From the NCBI GenBank assembly GCA_021186555.1, contig JAJKFL010000042.1, positions 14,455,521-14,519,520 of the forward strand: 64,000 nucleotides of DNA, written 5' to 3'. This document shows positions 21,669-33,979 of this stretch, piece by piece. Numbering within the stretch: the stretch's first letter is position 1; every line of letters starts with the position of its first letter. This DNA comes from Reticulitermes speratus. Lineage: Eukaryota > Arthropoda > Insecta > Blattodea > Rhinotermitidae. A program made the translations under genes and the position numbers. The notes beneath the pieces were generated by a model. The model worked only from the letters and a program-made list of their open reading frames with translations. It ran no database searches and was not told the DNA's origin.

Positions 21669-23008
21669 CTGTTTGGGAAGAACGATATTAATTAGCGATT
21701 TACATTTCTTGGGAACGTGGAACATTTTCTTACTTGTCAGCTATTCCTCTTATCAACCTAACGAAATGTCTGTCTAATTGACTGATTGACTAAGGAATTC
21801 CATGGAGATGAATTCGTCTTGAGAAGCTTTTAACTCCTGAGTGAAATGCTCCGCATTTTGTAGGTTTCGAATTTTCGGTACAGAGTTACACAACTATTCC
21901 TGTTTTTCCCTATCCTGAGCCAGATCGTTTCATTCCACGTCTTCCATGTTATGTTATGAAGATCCATTATGATAGTATCCTCCCATCTAAGCTAAGGTTT
22001 TCCAAGCTGTCGCTTTCCTCCAAGTTTCCCCACTGAAGCGACGTATGCACCTCTCTTCTGCCCCTACGTTCCACATGCCTAGCCCATCTTATTCTCCTTG
22101 ATTTAGTTACCCGAATAATATTTGTTAAGAAGTACAGCTGATGAAGCTGTTCACTGTCCAATTTCCTCCAATGTTTTCAGCATTGTAAGGTAGTGATACG
22201 ACATTTCTTTGTATTCGAAGAGTTTTGTAGCTTAAAATTTAAATAAGGCTTTAGAGTTTAATAAATATAAAGCATGTTAATGAATTGTTACATATACGTA
22301 AGTGCCTTGTCGATTTAGAGATGTTTAGAATTATTTTGTTTGCCGAGGGTCTAGTCAGTTAAGCGTCCTTCTATTCATTACTCTCTTTTTTAAACATATT
22401 TGAGTATTGTGCTGGTATACGCTCTGCCCTCTAAGTAAAGTGTCTATATTGATGACCTTTGTTTGCCATAAGCTAAACTTGTATAACAATTAGAATTTTA
22501 GGTTATTGTTTGTTCTTGAAATATGCTAAGGATTTACCTTTAGTTGAACAGGTTTGCCATTGAACGGAATGTACCTGTGACATTATTTGTAGTGTGATGT
22601 CTAAGAAACTCGACTGTGTTGTCAATCAAAAAGCAGAAGCACGTCATAGCACCTTTAAACTTAATTAGTTCCTTAATTGAAAATTCTGCTTTCACTCACA
22701 TCATATTATGTACTCATATTTAATTGAATCTAAGTTGGTGAGGAGCTTAATGTGTTTCAAAGTACGGACTAGAATGGTGATATTTAGAATAAAGAATGAC
22801 ACTGAATTTAATTGAGCAGTTATGTCAACAGGGTGCGGCATAGCATAAAAGAAAAGTTACTACTGGTTCCAGGTCTTTTGTAACTTACAGTACCAATATT
22901 AATTATGGATATCTGGAAATATGCAGGAATTATCCACGATGTTAGTTATGAATGCAACTTGAATTAGATGTTGCTGTATATGTAATGAAAATGTGGATGT
23001 TAGCTTAC
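21669..23008. other. 5' intron of R1 with a LINE relic
   Basis: This is the predicted intron between the noncoding exon 23009-23047 and the ATG exon. On the minus strand, about 22165 down to 21840, it contains a degraded 3' end of a LINE (NIIRVTKSRRIRWARHV, and in another frame GKLGGKRQLGKP then LRWEDTI). The same relic lies in the same place in R2 (about 28920-29260) and R3 (about 35980-36320), so it predates the amplification. Nothing else is recognisable. Confidence 0.65.
21840..22165 (-). mobile_element. Relic of a LINE 3' end in the R1 intron
   Basis: The minus-strand translation contains RVTKSRRIRWARHVERRG followed, with frame changes, by KLGGKRQLGKP and LRWED. This matches the C-terminal region that follows the reverse transcriptase in RTE-like insect LINEs (general pattern RWAGHV, GKPEGKRPLGRPRRRWED). 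The endonuclease and polymerase parts are absent. Confidence 0.7.
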
Positions 23009-23078
23009 CTTTCTGCTACTTTGCCTGTCGAATTCTTCTCGAAGTCTGGCTTTGGCTTTCAGTTGACGCTATTTATAT
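23009..23078 (-). promoter_or_regulatory. R1 promoter and noncoding exon 0
   Basis: The minus strand shows TATAAA at 23072-23077, an initiator-like CCAGAC with its A at 23047 (30 nt from the TATA), and a 39-nt leader ending at the donor GTAAGC after 23009. The block is conserved at R2, R3 and, with substitutions, at gene B, whereas neighbouring intron and intergenic DNA is less conserved against gene B. That suggests functional constraint. Confidence 0.72.
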
Positions 23079-26000
23079 GGTTCGACTCATACGTGTGCGT
23101 GCGAGTAAGGTGGGGATTAGTTGTATAGTTTAGTTACGTCTACACCTGTCATATGTCAAACAATAGTAATGTAGGGTTTTAAATTCGCCTGATAAAATAA
23201 CGCTTTGGATCTACTGGGTTGATTTAATATCTAAGTTTGATAAGTACGGTGTTCTAACAATGTGAATTGAATAGTGACAAATAGTATGTAATATACGATA
23301 TATGATAAGGGATGTTGGACGAATTCAGTAGATTATGTCGTTTTAAATATTGTCATTGTGTCTTCTACTGTAATTTATGGTTGCAAGGATGCTATCATAT
23401 GAAACTAATCGCTTTCTTTACTTATTTATTGCACTGTGGATCTAAGAGTCATGCTTGTAATGACTGATTTATTGCTCTTTGTCAGAATTAAATTCTGTTT
23501 AACAGTTTCACGTGTTTTTGACTGTAGTTTGTGTGAAACTGTTGAGAAGGTATCGCGAGAATATAAATCCGGGTATAGAATTGTGGAAATTTGATTTCTC
23601 TCTTTAAAAGAAAGGATTTTTTTTAAATTTTGGAAGGCTGCTATATGCCATAAGTTTTTTCCAAGTGAATGTAAGTTCAGCCTGTGCGTTGGAGAATTCC
23701 GTGAATACTTGTGGATCTACATATTATTTCTTCAAAATATAGCACTTGTGTAAAGTATGACTGTTACTGAGCCGATGTTGATTAAACTCACATTTATTCG
23801 ACGTTCTTATAAATAATCCGTATACCGAACTGGCGGCCAGGATAGTGTAGTCGGTATAGCTACTCGCTACGCTTTGGACGTTCCGGGGATCGAATCCTGG
23901 TTGGGGCGTGATTTTCCGCACCGTCTATACCAGCCCCGAAGCACACTCGTCCTTCTGTACAATTATTAGCTGGTCTTTTACCGGAGGGTGGTACTGACCA
24001 CCTTATTTCATCTAGTAGCAGCTTGCAAGTGGTTGGAGCTATACCTTCGCATCTCCTCTGCGCCTCCGTAGGCATTTAATGTGGTGACCCTGTACCGAAT
24101 TTTATGAAAATGCAACAGAGATAATCGAAGCCGATACTGGGTGAGATATGGACAGAAAGACGCGAATTTTTTTGCTAAGCATTCGTGGTGGTTTTGTGCA
24201 GTCGCTTTGATTGTCTCTCGTGTAAGAGTAAGAGCACGTACAAACAACACCGTGCCCTAAAGTCGGTAGCCCGGGTCAGTTGGTCCATTAAAGTAAAATT
24301 AAACATTTGAACAGCAAATGCTACAGATGTGTAAATGGCAAATACAGAAAGTTATTTTGTCGACTGCCATTTCATGAGATGAAATTACGGGGTCTCTAAG
24401 ACACGCTTATAGACAATTGTAATATTCTTTAGTATTATGGCGTACTATTTAACACATATGTAATTGTACGAAATAAAGCAAGTGGCTACTTTAAACACGT
24501 TGATTCCTAACTCCATTTGTATTACTGGCATCGATGGAAGTCGAAGGAATTAATTATGGCACTGGTGATTTAAACGTATATATTCAACTTGCGTCACACA
24601 GACAGGACTCGAATTTGAATATATTTGTTTGGAGCCTTGTAAGATCTTAAAGAGATAGCGTCTACGATAATTATATGAGTCAGATAAGCTTCTCAAGCTC
24701 TGAGCATTGTGTTGCGTTAATCGTTGGCCCTTTTCTCAGAGAGCCAGAAGTGAAAGAGGCTGCTTGATGCCATCTCGAAATGACGTTTTAACTTCGTAGT
24801 ACACGTCACCAATCATCAAGCTAATTGAGGGCACATAGATTTGGCAGAAATGTGAGAGTGGAAATTTTAATTTAATATTAATAAAATGATACGTAAAGGA
24901 CACTTTTTTTAAACCCCACTTTCGAACATCATGGATTCCAGTAGTCCGTAACTCGATAAAAGATTCTCATAGCACGCGTTGTAATGTGTGTGGGTGGGAT
25001 AGATTTTGTATTGCGTTTAATTGCCTGTTGAAAATAAATGTATTGACGTTACGTTACAAAATCTCATATTGTAGAGAACTGATATAATATTTACACACAT
25101 GTCCGTGTTTTAAAATACAAGAAATTCTAAAGAATGAAATACAGTATATTAGTGTGTTTCATTATCAGCAGTTTTCGAAGAACAGCTCTCTGAAACGTCA
25201 CTGATGTAGAGTTATGAACCGATTTATTTTGTAATAATTGTAATTTGTGATTGCATTTAAACTCATCAATAAATTCGACCATATAATTGTGCGTGTGCAG
25301 GTTTATTTTTCACCTCAAACTGCAGTTGTAAAATTTAAATTCTTAGTGGAACCCCTTGTACATGCACTTGTTTTAATACGTGGGGTGTTCCAAATTATAT
25401 GTGTTAGTGGTTATGGCATCGCTGGCCAGGGCTATGTGTCAGTGTATTCATTCTGAAATACAGGATTTAACATGAAATCTTAGGTAGAATTATGGTTAAG
25501 GCCAGTGTCTTGTGGCATGTGATATCGTGTAGAACGGTACGAAATTTCGCAGGAGAATGCTGAACTCATATACAAAGTAGGCTTTCTGGTTGTGGAGAAA
25601 GCAGTTCTTTCCGAAATGTCGATACTCATCTCGAGATTAGAAAAAGATATATCTGAGAAGATCATATTATTGAATCAACTTCCGTAAGAAGTCAAAATGT
25701 CTTTTTGAATTATGACCTGTGTATGTACATTACTGAAAATGTGTTATGTTGTGAGTTTGTAAAGAGTGAAGAAGATTTTGAGGCATACATGCATCTGCAA
25801 ATTAGTTTTTTATATATTTTAGTGTTCACTTGGGTTCTATAAGACTTAAAATTCCTTTCATGAATTCATATATGTTAAGTGAAAGTTATGAGCCTACCAA
25901 GAGTCAGTTATTGCTATTATTATTATTACGTAGAATATATTATACACATAACGAATTGAAATAGCAGCTTTTAGTCACTTAAATTTTCTTCATGACTAGC

Positions 26001-26830
26001 AAGCACTTATCAAGTTCATGAAGAAGGCTGTATAATCTGTACATTGAGCGGTGTTTAGTTACTTATATTCATAGTGCCGTGCGGCTATATTTGATTTTGT
26101 GTCGTCATCATTATTATCATCATTATCGTCAGCAGCAGCAGCGGAAGCAGGTGTAAGAATCCTAAAAGCGTATTTAAAGAAATGCGTTTAGTCCTCTTCA
26201 TATTGTTCCAAAGTGGCAGTAAATTATATGTCCCAAGTCGACTGTCATCAAGGTGAAATTCAGGTTCTAGGAGTGAAGATCAAAATGCAAATCAGATTTC
26301 CGAGTTATTTTGTGGCTGCTTGTGTAAAAGTGAAATTACCTTACGTGGAAAATAGTTACAGGGCCTACTTAAGGAAGTATATCATGAATTATAGAGCCTG
26401 CTAATAATTTTATACGATTGAAAAATTTGAGGCTTTAAACATAAAAAAATATGTAGCTCGGATGGAGAGGAGAAGAAATAAATACAGAATTTTAAGTGTA
26501 AACGATTTGGAAAATGAATCCTTGAAAACGGTGAAAGCGGTCCAAGGACGACTTTAAGATATACTTAGGAATAAGGATAAGATTAGCGATTGATACTCAT
26601 GCGAGTGAGCTGCTTCATCGTGAATGCGGTGCTTGGTTTTCGTGTCATTGTACTCTGGGTTTTACAGCAGGTGAAAGAATTCTGTATCTTATTTCTTAAA
26701 TGCCTCTAGCACATTTATAGCTCATCACTCTTACACAAGGTGCATATTAAAATCTGAAAGTAAAATATTGCAACCCATATTAAATGTCCAAAGCTACATA
26801 TTTATTTGCAAATGCAACAATACAATGATA
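23079..26830. other. Intergenic DNA between R1 promoter and R2
   Basis: No gene is seen. It holds a SINE (23830-24105), the conserved intergenic block near 24640-24860 shared with every unit, and 25260-26330, which matches 3041-4065. A diverged segment near 26440-26760 is shared with the 3' flanks of genes A and B. The R2 poly(A) signal (minus-strand AATAAA, 26801-26806) lies at the right end. Short open frames shared with the R3 unit are not conserved in coding fashion. Confidence 0.65.
23830..24105 (+). mobile_element. tRNA-derived SINE upstream of R1
   Basis: The head has tRNA-like features: ggatagtgtagtcggtatag as A-box region and gggGATCGAATCC as B box. A body follows with gattttccgcaccgtctata, gagggtggtactgaccacc and tgcgcctccgtaggcattta. 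Related copies lie at 30975 and 38040 (same insertion, duplicated) and at 60985 (independent copy). The 3' limit is approximate. Confidence 0.75.
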
Positions 26831-28732
26831 TTAATTGTAAATCTGGAAGGAAACTACAATTCCGGGGTATGGTTTAACAAGTTCATTAACTGAACCAGGA
26901 AGGGGTTTGGTGATTTCTCCACCGGTGCCAGGAAGAGGTTTGATCAATTCACCACCGGTGCCGGAGAGGCTTGATAAGTTCGCGCCGGTACCAGGAAGGG
27001 GTTTGATGAGTTCTCCGCCGGTGCCAGGTAGGGGTTTGATCAGTTCACCACCGGTGCCTGGAAGAGGCTTGATAAGTTCTCCGCCGTCCAGGAGGGTGAT
27101 GTTCCACGGTGCAGGTAGGGTTTGATCAGTTCACCACCGGTGCCGGAAGAGGCTTGATAAGTTCGCCGCCTGTGCCAGGAAGGGGTTTGATGAGTTCCCG
27201 CCGGTGCCGGGTAGGAGGTTGATAGTTCGCCGCCGGTGCCAGGAAGGGTTTGATGAGTTCCCGCCGGTGCCAGGTAGGGGTTTGATCAGTTCACCACCGG
27301 TGCCGGGAAGAGGCTTGATAAGTTCGCCGCCTGTGCCAGGAAGGGGTTTGATGAGTTCTCCGCCGGTCCAGGTAGGGGTTTGATCAGTTCACCACCGGTG
27401 CCGGGAAGAGGCTTGATAGTTCGCCGCCGGTGCCAGGAAGGGGTTTGATGAGTTCTCCACCGTGCCAGGTAGGGGTTTGATTAGTTCACCACCGGTGCCG
27501 GAAGAGGCTTGATGAGTTCGCCGCCTGTGCCAGGAAGGGTTTGATGAGTTCACCGCCGGTGCCGGGAAGAGGCTTGATAAGTTCGCCGCCGGTGCCAGGT
27601 AAGGGGTTTGATAGTTCCCGCCGGTACCGGTAGGGTTGTCATCCCACGTGCGGAAGAGGCTTGATAAGTTCGCCGCCGGTGCCAGGAAGGGGTTTGATGA
27701 GTTCTCCACCTGTGCCAGGTAGGGGTTTGATTAGTTCACCACCGGTGCCGGGAAGAGGCTTGATGAGTTCGCCGCCGGTGCCAGGCAGAGGTTTGATGAG
27801 TTCACCGCCGGTGCCGGGAAGAGGCTTGATAAGTTCGCCACCGGTGCCAGGCAGAGGTTTGATGAGTTCACCGCCAGTGCCGGGAAGGGGTTTGATGAGT
27901 TCTCCGCCGGTGCCAGGTAGGGGTTTGATGAGTTCACCACCCGTGCCGGGAAGAGGCTTGATAAGTTCGCCGCCAGTGCCAGGAAGGGTTTGATTAGTTC
28001 ACCACCCGTGCCAGGAAGAGGCTTGATAAGTTCGCCACCTGTGCCAGGAAGAGGTTTGATAAGTTCACCACCGGTGCCTGGGAGAGGTTTGATAAGTTCA
28101 CCACCTGTGCCAGGAAGAGGCTTGATAAGTTCACCACCGGTGCCTGGGAGAGGTTTGATAAGTTCACCACCTGTGCCAGGAAGAGGTTTGATAAGTTCAC
28201 CACCGGTGCCTGGGAGAGGTTTGATAAGTTCACCACCGGTGCCTGGGAGAGGTTTGATAAGTTCGCCGCCTGTGCCAGGAAGGGGTTTGATGATTCGCCT
28301 CCAGTCCAGGAAGAGGTTTGATGAGTTCTGCGCCGCGTGCCGGGGAGAGGTTGGATAGGTCGCCACCTGTTCCTGGTAGAGGATTGATTTCAATATCTGA
28401 TCCTGGAGCGGTTTGTTTAAAGTACGTCGCCTCCACCAGGAGCTGGTTTTGTGAGAGCCGCCTGCTCCTGGAGCTGGTTTGATTAGTGACTCGCCTGCTC
28501 CTGGAGCTGGTTTGATTAGTGACTCGCCGGACCCTGGAGCGGGCTTTGATAGACCACCATCTATTTCTGGAGCTGGTTTGGTAAGTTCAGCGCCTGTTTC
28601 TGGAGCCGGTTTTATAAGATCAGGATTGGGTTTGACAAGTTCATGTGCTGTACCCGGTGGCGGTTTGATAAGCCCTGCCTCAGTTCCCAGAAGCAGTGCT
28701 ATGGTTACCACTAGTATCGCTTGCGTGTTCAT
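26831..28732 (-). pseudogene. R2: repeat-only secreted protein gene, frame interrupted
   Basis: Same architecture as R1: signal peptide MNTQAILVVTIALLLGTEAG, degenerate alanine-rich repeats (LIKPAPGAGES twice), the GELIKPLPGTG array, and a tail VVSFQIYN with stop at 26831-26833. The frame changes several times, for instance after GAGGSHK near 28450 and repeatedly in the distal array (26960-27660). The promoter-proximal part of the array (28020-28270) reads cleanly. Most defects are single-base losses from short runs, which is also what uncorrected long-read consensus looks like. If real, the protein would be truncated. Confidence 0.65.
26920..28390 (-). repeat. 33-bp minisatellite array of R2
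   Basis: Roughly 44 copies of the 33-bp unit. The 66-bp two-type alternation on the promoter side and the three-type, 99-bp rotation on the far side are the same as in R1 and R3. The internal array structure was therefore copied with the 7.1-kb unit or has been kept alike by exchange since. Confidence 0.8.
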
Positions 28733-28919
28733 TTTCTCATAGGTTCAGTGCGACGTTTGTAAGTTGAGCCTGTTTGGGAAGAACGATATTAATTAGCGAT
28801 TTACATTTCTTGGGAACGTGGAACATTTTCTTACTTGCCAGCTATTCCTCTTATCCACCTAACGAATGTCTGTCTAATTGACTGATTGACTAAGGAATTC
28901 CATGGAGATGAATTCGTCT

Positions 28920-29260
28920 TGAGAAGCTTTTAACTCCTGAGTGAAATGCTCCGCATTTTGTAGGTCTCGAATTTTCGGTACAGAGTTACACAACTATTCT
29001 GTTTTTCCCTATCCTGAGCCAGATCGTTTCATTCCACGTCTTCCATGTTATGTTATGAAGATCCATTATGATAGTATCCTCCCATCTAAGCTAAGGTTTT
29101 CCAAGCTGTCGCTTTCCTCCAAGTTTCCCCACTGAAGCGACGTATGCACCTCTTTTCTGCCCCTACTTTCCACATGCCTAGCCCATCTTATTCTCCTTGA
29201 TTTAGTTACCCGAATAATATTTGTTAAGAAGTACAGCTGATGGAGCTGTTCACTGTCCAA
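28920..29260 (-). mobile_element. LINE 3'-end relic in the R2 intron
   Basis: Duplicate of the relic at 21840-22165 (RVTKSRRIRWARHV on the minus strand). It lies in the predicted 5' intron of R2 between 28769 and 30153 and was carried by the tandem duplication. Confidence 0.65.
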
Positions 29261-30153
29261 TTTCCTCCAGTGCTTTCAGCATTGTAAGGTAGTGAAACGA
29301 CATTTCTTTGTATTCGGAGAGTTTTGTAGCTTAAAATTTAAATAAGGCTTTAGAGTTTAATAAATATAAAGCATGTTAATGAATTGTTACATATACGTAA
29401 GTGCCTTGTCGATTTAGAGATATTTAGAATTATTTTGTTTGCCGAGGGTCTAGTCAGTTAAGTGTCCTTCTATTCATTACTCTCTTTTTTAAACATATTT
29501 GAGTATTGTGCTGGTATACGCTCTGCCCTCTAAGTAAAGTGTCTATATTGATGACCTTTGTTTGCCATAAGCTAAACTTGTATAACAATTAGAATTTTAG
29601 GTTATTGTTTGTTCTTGAAATATGCTAAGGATTTACCTTTAGTTGAACAGGTTTGCCATTGAACGGAATGTACCTGTGACATTATTTGTAGTGTGATGCC
29701 TAAGAAACTCGACTGTGTTGTCAATCAAAAAGCAGAAGCACGTCATAGCACCTTTAAACTTAATTAGTTCCTTAATTGAAAATTCTGCTTTCCTTGTTTA
29801 AATGTAATATACGTTCTCGGATTTTTTATTAGATATTTACCCACATCATATTATGTACTCATATTTAATTGAATCTAAATTTGTGAGGAGCTTAATGTGT
29901 TTCAAATTATGGACTAGAATGGTGATATTTAGAATAAAGAATGACACTGAATTAAATTGAGCAGTTATGTCAACAGGGTGCGGCATAGAATAAAATAAAA
30001 TTTACTACTGGTTCCAGGTCTTTTGTAACTTACAGTACCAATATTAATTATGGATATCTGGAAATATGCAGGAATTATCCACGATGTTAGTTATGAATGC
30101 AACTTGAATTAGATGTTGCTGTATATGTAATGAAAATGTGGATGTTAGCTTAC

Positions 30154-30223
30154 CTTTCTGCTACTTTGCCTGTCGAATTCTTCTCGAAGTCTGGCTTTGG
30201 CTTTCAGTTGACTCTATTTATAT
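30154..30223 (-). promoter_or_regulatory. R2 promoter and noncoding exon 0
   Basis: Minus-strand TATAAA at 30217-30222, predicted start at 30192 in CCAGAC, leader exon to 30154 before GTAAGC. The partner acceptor lies just upstream of 28769. The block matches R1 except for one or two substitutions near the TATA. Confidence 0.72.
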
Positions 30224-33200
30224 GGTTCGACTCATACGTGTGCGTGCGAGTAAGGTGGGGATTAGTTGTACAGTTTAATTACGTCTACACCTGTCATATG
30301 TCAAACAATATTTATGTAGGGTTTTAAATTCGCCTGATAAAATAACCCTTTGGATTTACCGGGTTGATTTAATATTTAAGTTTGATAAGTACGGTGTTCT
30401 AACAATGTGAATTGAATAGTGACAAATAGTATGTAATATACGATATATGATAAGGGATGTTGGACGAATTCAGTAGATTATGTCGTTTTAAATATTATCA
30501 TTGTGTCTTCTACTGTAATTTATGGCTGCAAGGATGCTATCATATGAAACTAATCGCTTTCTTTACTTATTTATTGCACTGTGGATCTAAGAGTCATGCT
30601 TGTAATGACTGATTTATTGCTCTTTGTCAGAATTAAATTCTGTTTAACAGTTTCACGTGTTTTTGACTGTAGTTTGTGTGAATCTGTTGAGAAGGTATCG
30701 CGAGAATATAAATCTGGGTATAGAATTGTGGAAATTTGATTTCTCTCTTTAAAAGAAAGGATTTTTTTTTCTAAATTTTGGAAGGCTTCTATATGCCATA
30801 AGTTTGTTCCAAGTGAATGTAAGTTCAGCCTGTGCGTTGGAGAATTCCGTGAATACTTGTGGATCTACATATTATTTCTGCAAAATATAGCACTTGTGTA
30901 AAGTATGACTGTCACTGAGCCGATGTTGATTAAACTCACATTTATTCGACGTTCTTATAAATAATCCGTATACCGAACTGGCGGCCAGGATAGTGTAATC
31001 GGTATAGCTACTCGCTACGCTTTGGACGTTCCGGGGATCGAATCCTGGTTGGGGCGTGATTTTCCGTACCGTTTATACCAGCCCCGAAGCACACTCGTCC
31101 TTCTGTACAATTATTAGCTGGTCTTTTACCGGAGGGTGGTACTGACCACCTTATTCCATCTAGTAGCAGCTTGGAAGTTGTTGGAGCTATACCTTCGCTT
31201 CTCCTCTGCGCCTCCGTAGGCATTTAATGTGGTGACCCTGTACCGAATTTTATGAAAATGCAACAGAGATAATCGAAGCCGATACTGGGTGAGATATGGA
31301 CAGAAAGACGCGATTTTTTTTGCTAAGCATTCGTGGTGGTTTTGTGCAGTCGCTTTGCTTGTCTCTTGTGTAAGAGTAAGAGCACGTACAAACAACACCG
31401 TGCCCTAAAGTCGGTAGCCCGGGTCAGTTGGTCCATTAAAGTAAAATTAAACATTTGAACAGAAAATGCTACAAATGTGTAAATGGCAAATACAGAAAGT
31501 TATTTTGTCGACTGCTATTTCATGAGATGAAATTACGGGGTCTCTAAGACACGCTTATAGACAATTGTAATATTCTTTAGTATTATGGCGTACTATTTAA
31601 CACATATGTAATTGTACGAAATAAAGCAAGTGGCTATTTTAAACACGTTGATTCCTAACTCCATTTATATTATTGGCATCGATGGAAGTCGAAGGAATTA
31701 ATTATGGCACTGGTGATTTAATCGTATATATTCAACTTGCGTCACACAGACAGGACTCGAATTTGAATATATTTGTTTGGAGCCTTGTAAGATCTTAAAG
31801 AGATAGCGTCTACGATAATTATATGAGTCAGATAAGCTTCTCAAGCTCTGAGCCTTGTGTTGCGTTAATCGTTGGCCCTTTTCTCAGAGAGCCAGAAGTG
31901 AAAGAGGCTGCTTGATGCCATCTCGAAATGACGTTTTAACTTCGTAGTACACGTCACCAATCATCAAGCTAATTGAGGGCACATAGATTTGGCAGAAATG
32001 TGAGAGTGGAAATTTTAATTTAATATTAATAAAATGATACGTAAAGGACACTTTTTTTAAACCCCACTTTCGAACATCATGGATTCCAGTAGTCCGTAAC
32101 TCGATAAAAGATTCCCATAGCACGCGTTGTAATGTGTGTGGGTGGGATAGATTTTGTATTGCGTTTAATTGCCTGTTGAAAATAAATGTATTGACGTTAC
32201 GTTACAAAATCTCATATTGTAGAGAACTGATATAATATTTACACACATGTCCGTGTTTTAAAATACAAGAAATTCTAAAGAATGAAATACAGTATATTAG
32301 TGTGTTTCATTATCAGCAGTTTTCGAAGAACAGCTCTCTGAAACGTCACTGATGTAGAGTTATGAACCGATTTATTTTATAATAATTGTTAATTTTTTGA
32401 TTGCATTTAAACTCATCAATAAATTTGATCATATAATTGTGCGTGTGCAGGTTTATTTCTCATTTCAAACTGCAGTTGTAAAATTTAAATTCTTAGTGGA
32501 ACCCCTTGTACATGCACTTGTTTTAATACGTGGGGTGTTCCAAATTATATGTGGGAGTGGCTATGACATCGCTGGCCACGACTATGTGTCAGTGTATTCA
32601 TTCTGAAATACAGGATTTAACATGAATTCTTAGGTAGAATTATGGTTAAGGCCAGTGTCTTGTGGCATGTGATATCGTGTAGAACGGTACGAAATTTCGC
32701 AGGAGAATGCTGAACTCATATACAAAGTAGGCTTTCTGGTAGTGGGGAAAGCAGTTCTTTCCGAAATGTCGATACTCATCTCGAGATTAGAAAAAGATAT
32801 ACCTGAGAAAATCATATTATTGAATTAACTTCCGTAAGAAGTCAAAATGTCTTTTTGAATTATGACCTGTGTATGTATATTACTGAAAATGTGTTATGTT
32901 GTGAGTTTGTAAAGAGTGAAGAAGATTTTGAGGCATACATGCATCTGCAAATTAGTTTTTTATATATTTTAGTGTTCACTTGGGTTCTATAAGACTTAAA
33001 ATCCTTTCATGAATTCTTATATGTTAAGTGAAAGTTATGAGCCTACCAAGAGTCAGTTATTGCTATTATTATTATTACGTAGAATATATTATACACATAA
33101 CGAATTGAAATAGCAGATTTTAGTCACTTAAATTTTCTTTATGACTAGCAAGCACTTATCAAGTTCATGAAGAAGGCTGTATAATCTGTACATTGAGCGG

Positions 33201-33979
33201 TGTTTAGTTACTTATATTCATAGTGCCGTGCGGCTATATTTGATTTTGTGTCGTCATCATTATTATCATCATTATCGTCAGCAGCAGCAGCGGAAGCAGG
33301 TGTAAGAATCCTAAAAGAGTATTTAAAGAAATGCGTTTAGTCCTCTTCATATTGTTCCAAAGTGGCAGTAAATTATATGTCCCAAGTCGACTGTCATCAA
33401 GGTGAAATTCAGGTTCTAGGAGTGAAGATCAAAATGCAAATCAGATTTCCGAGTTATTTTGTGGCTGCTTGTGTAAAAGTGAAATTACCTTAAGTGGAAA
33501 ATAGTTACAGGGCCTACTTAAGGAAGTATATCGTGAATTATGGAGCCTGCTATTAATTTTATACGATTGTAAAATTTGAGGCTTTAAACAAAAGAAATAT
33601 GTAGCTCGGATGGAGAGGAGAAGAAATAAATACAGAATTATAAGTGTAAAGGATTTGGAAAATGAATCCTTGAAAACGGTGAAAGCGGTCCAAGGACGAC
33701 TTTAAGATATACTTAGGAATAAAGGATAAGATTAGCGATTGATACTCATGCGAGTGAGCTGCTTCATCGTGAATGCGGTGCTTGGTTTTCGTGTCATTGT
33801 ACTCTGGGTTTTACAGCAGGTGAAAGAATTCTGTATCTTATTTCTTAAATGCCTCTAGCACATTTATAGCTCATCACTCTTACACAAGGTGCATATTAAA
33901 ATCTGAAAGTAAAATATTGCAACCCATATTAAATGTCCAAAGCTACATATTTATTTGCAAATGCAACAATACAATGATA
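30224..33979. other. Intergenic DNA between R2 promoter and R3
   Basis: No gene is seen. It is the second copy of 23079-26830 with the same order of parts: SINE at about 30975-31250, conserved intergenic block near 31790-32010, the segment shared with 3041-4065 at 32428-33460, and the R3 poly(A) signal (minus-strand AATAAA, 33950-33955). Confidence 0.65.
30975..31250 (+). mobile_element. tRNA-derived SINE upstream of R2
   Basis: Duplicate of 23830-24105 with a handful of substitutions. It has the same B box GATCGAATCC and the same flanks, so it represents the same original insertion. Confidence 0.75.

Noticed and set aside
25480-25665. 61-codon minus-strand frame conserved at 3242, 25480 and 32630
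   Set aside because: Conserved only because the DNA was recently duplicated; substitutions are not biased to synonymous sites as far as can be judged, and there is no start context or splice signal.
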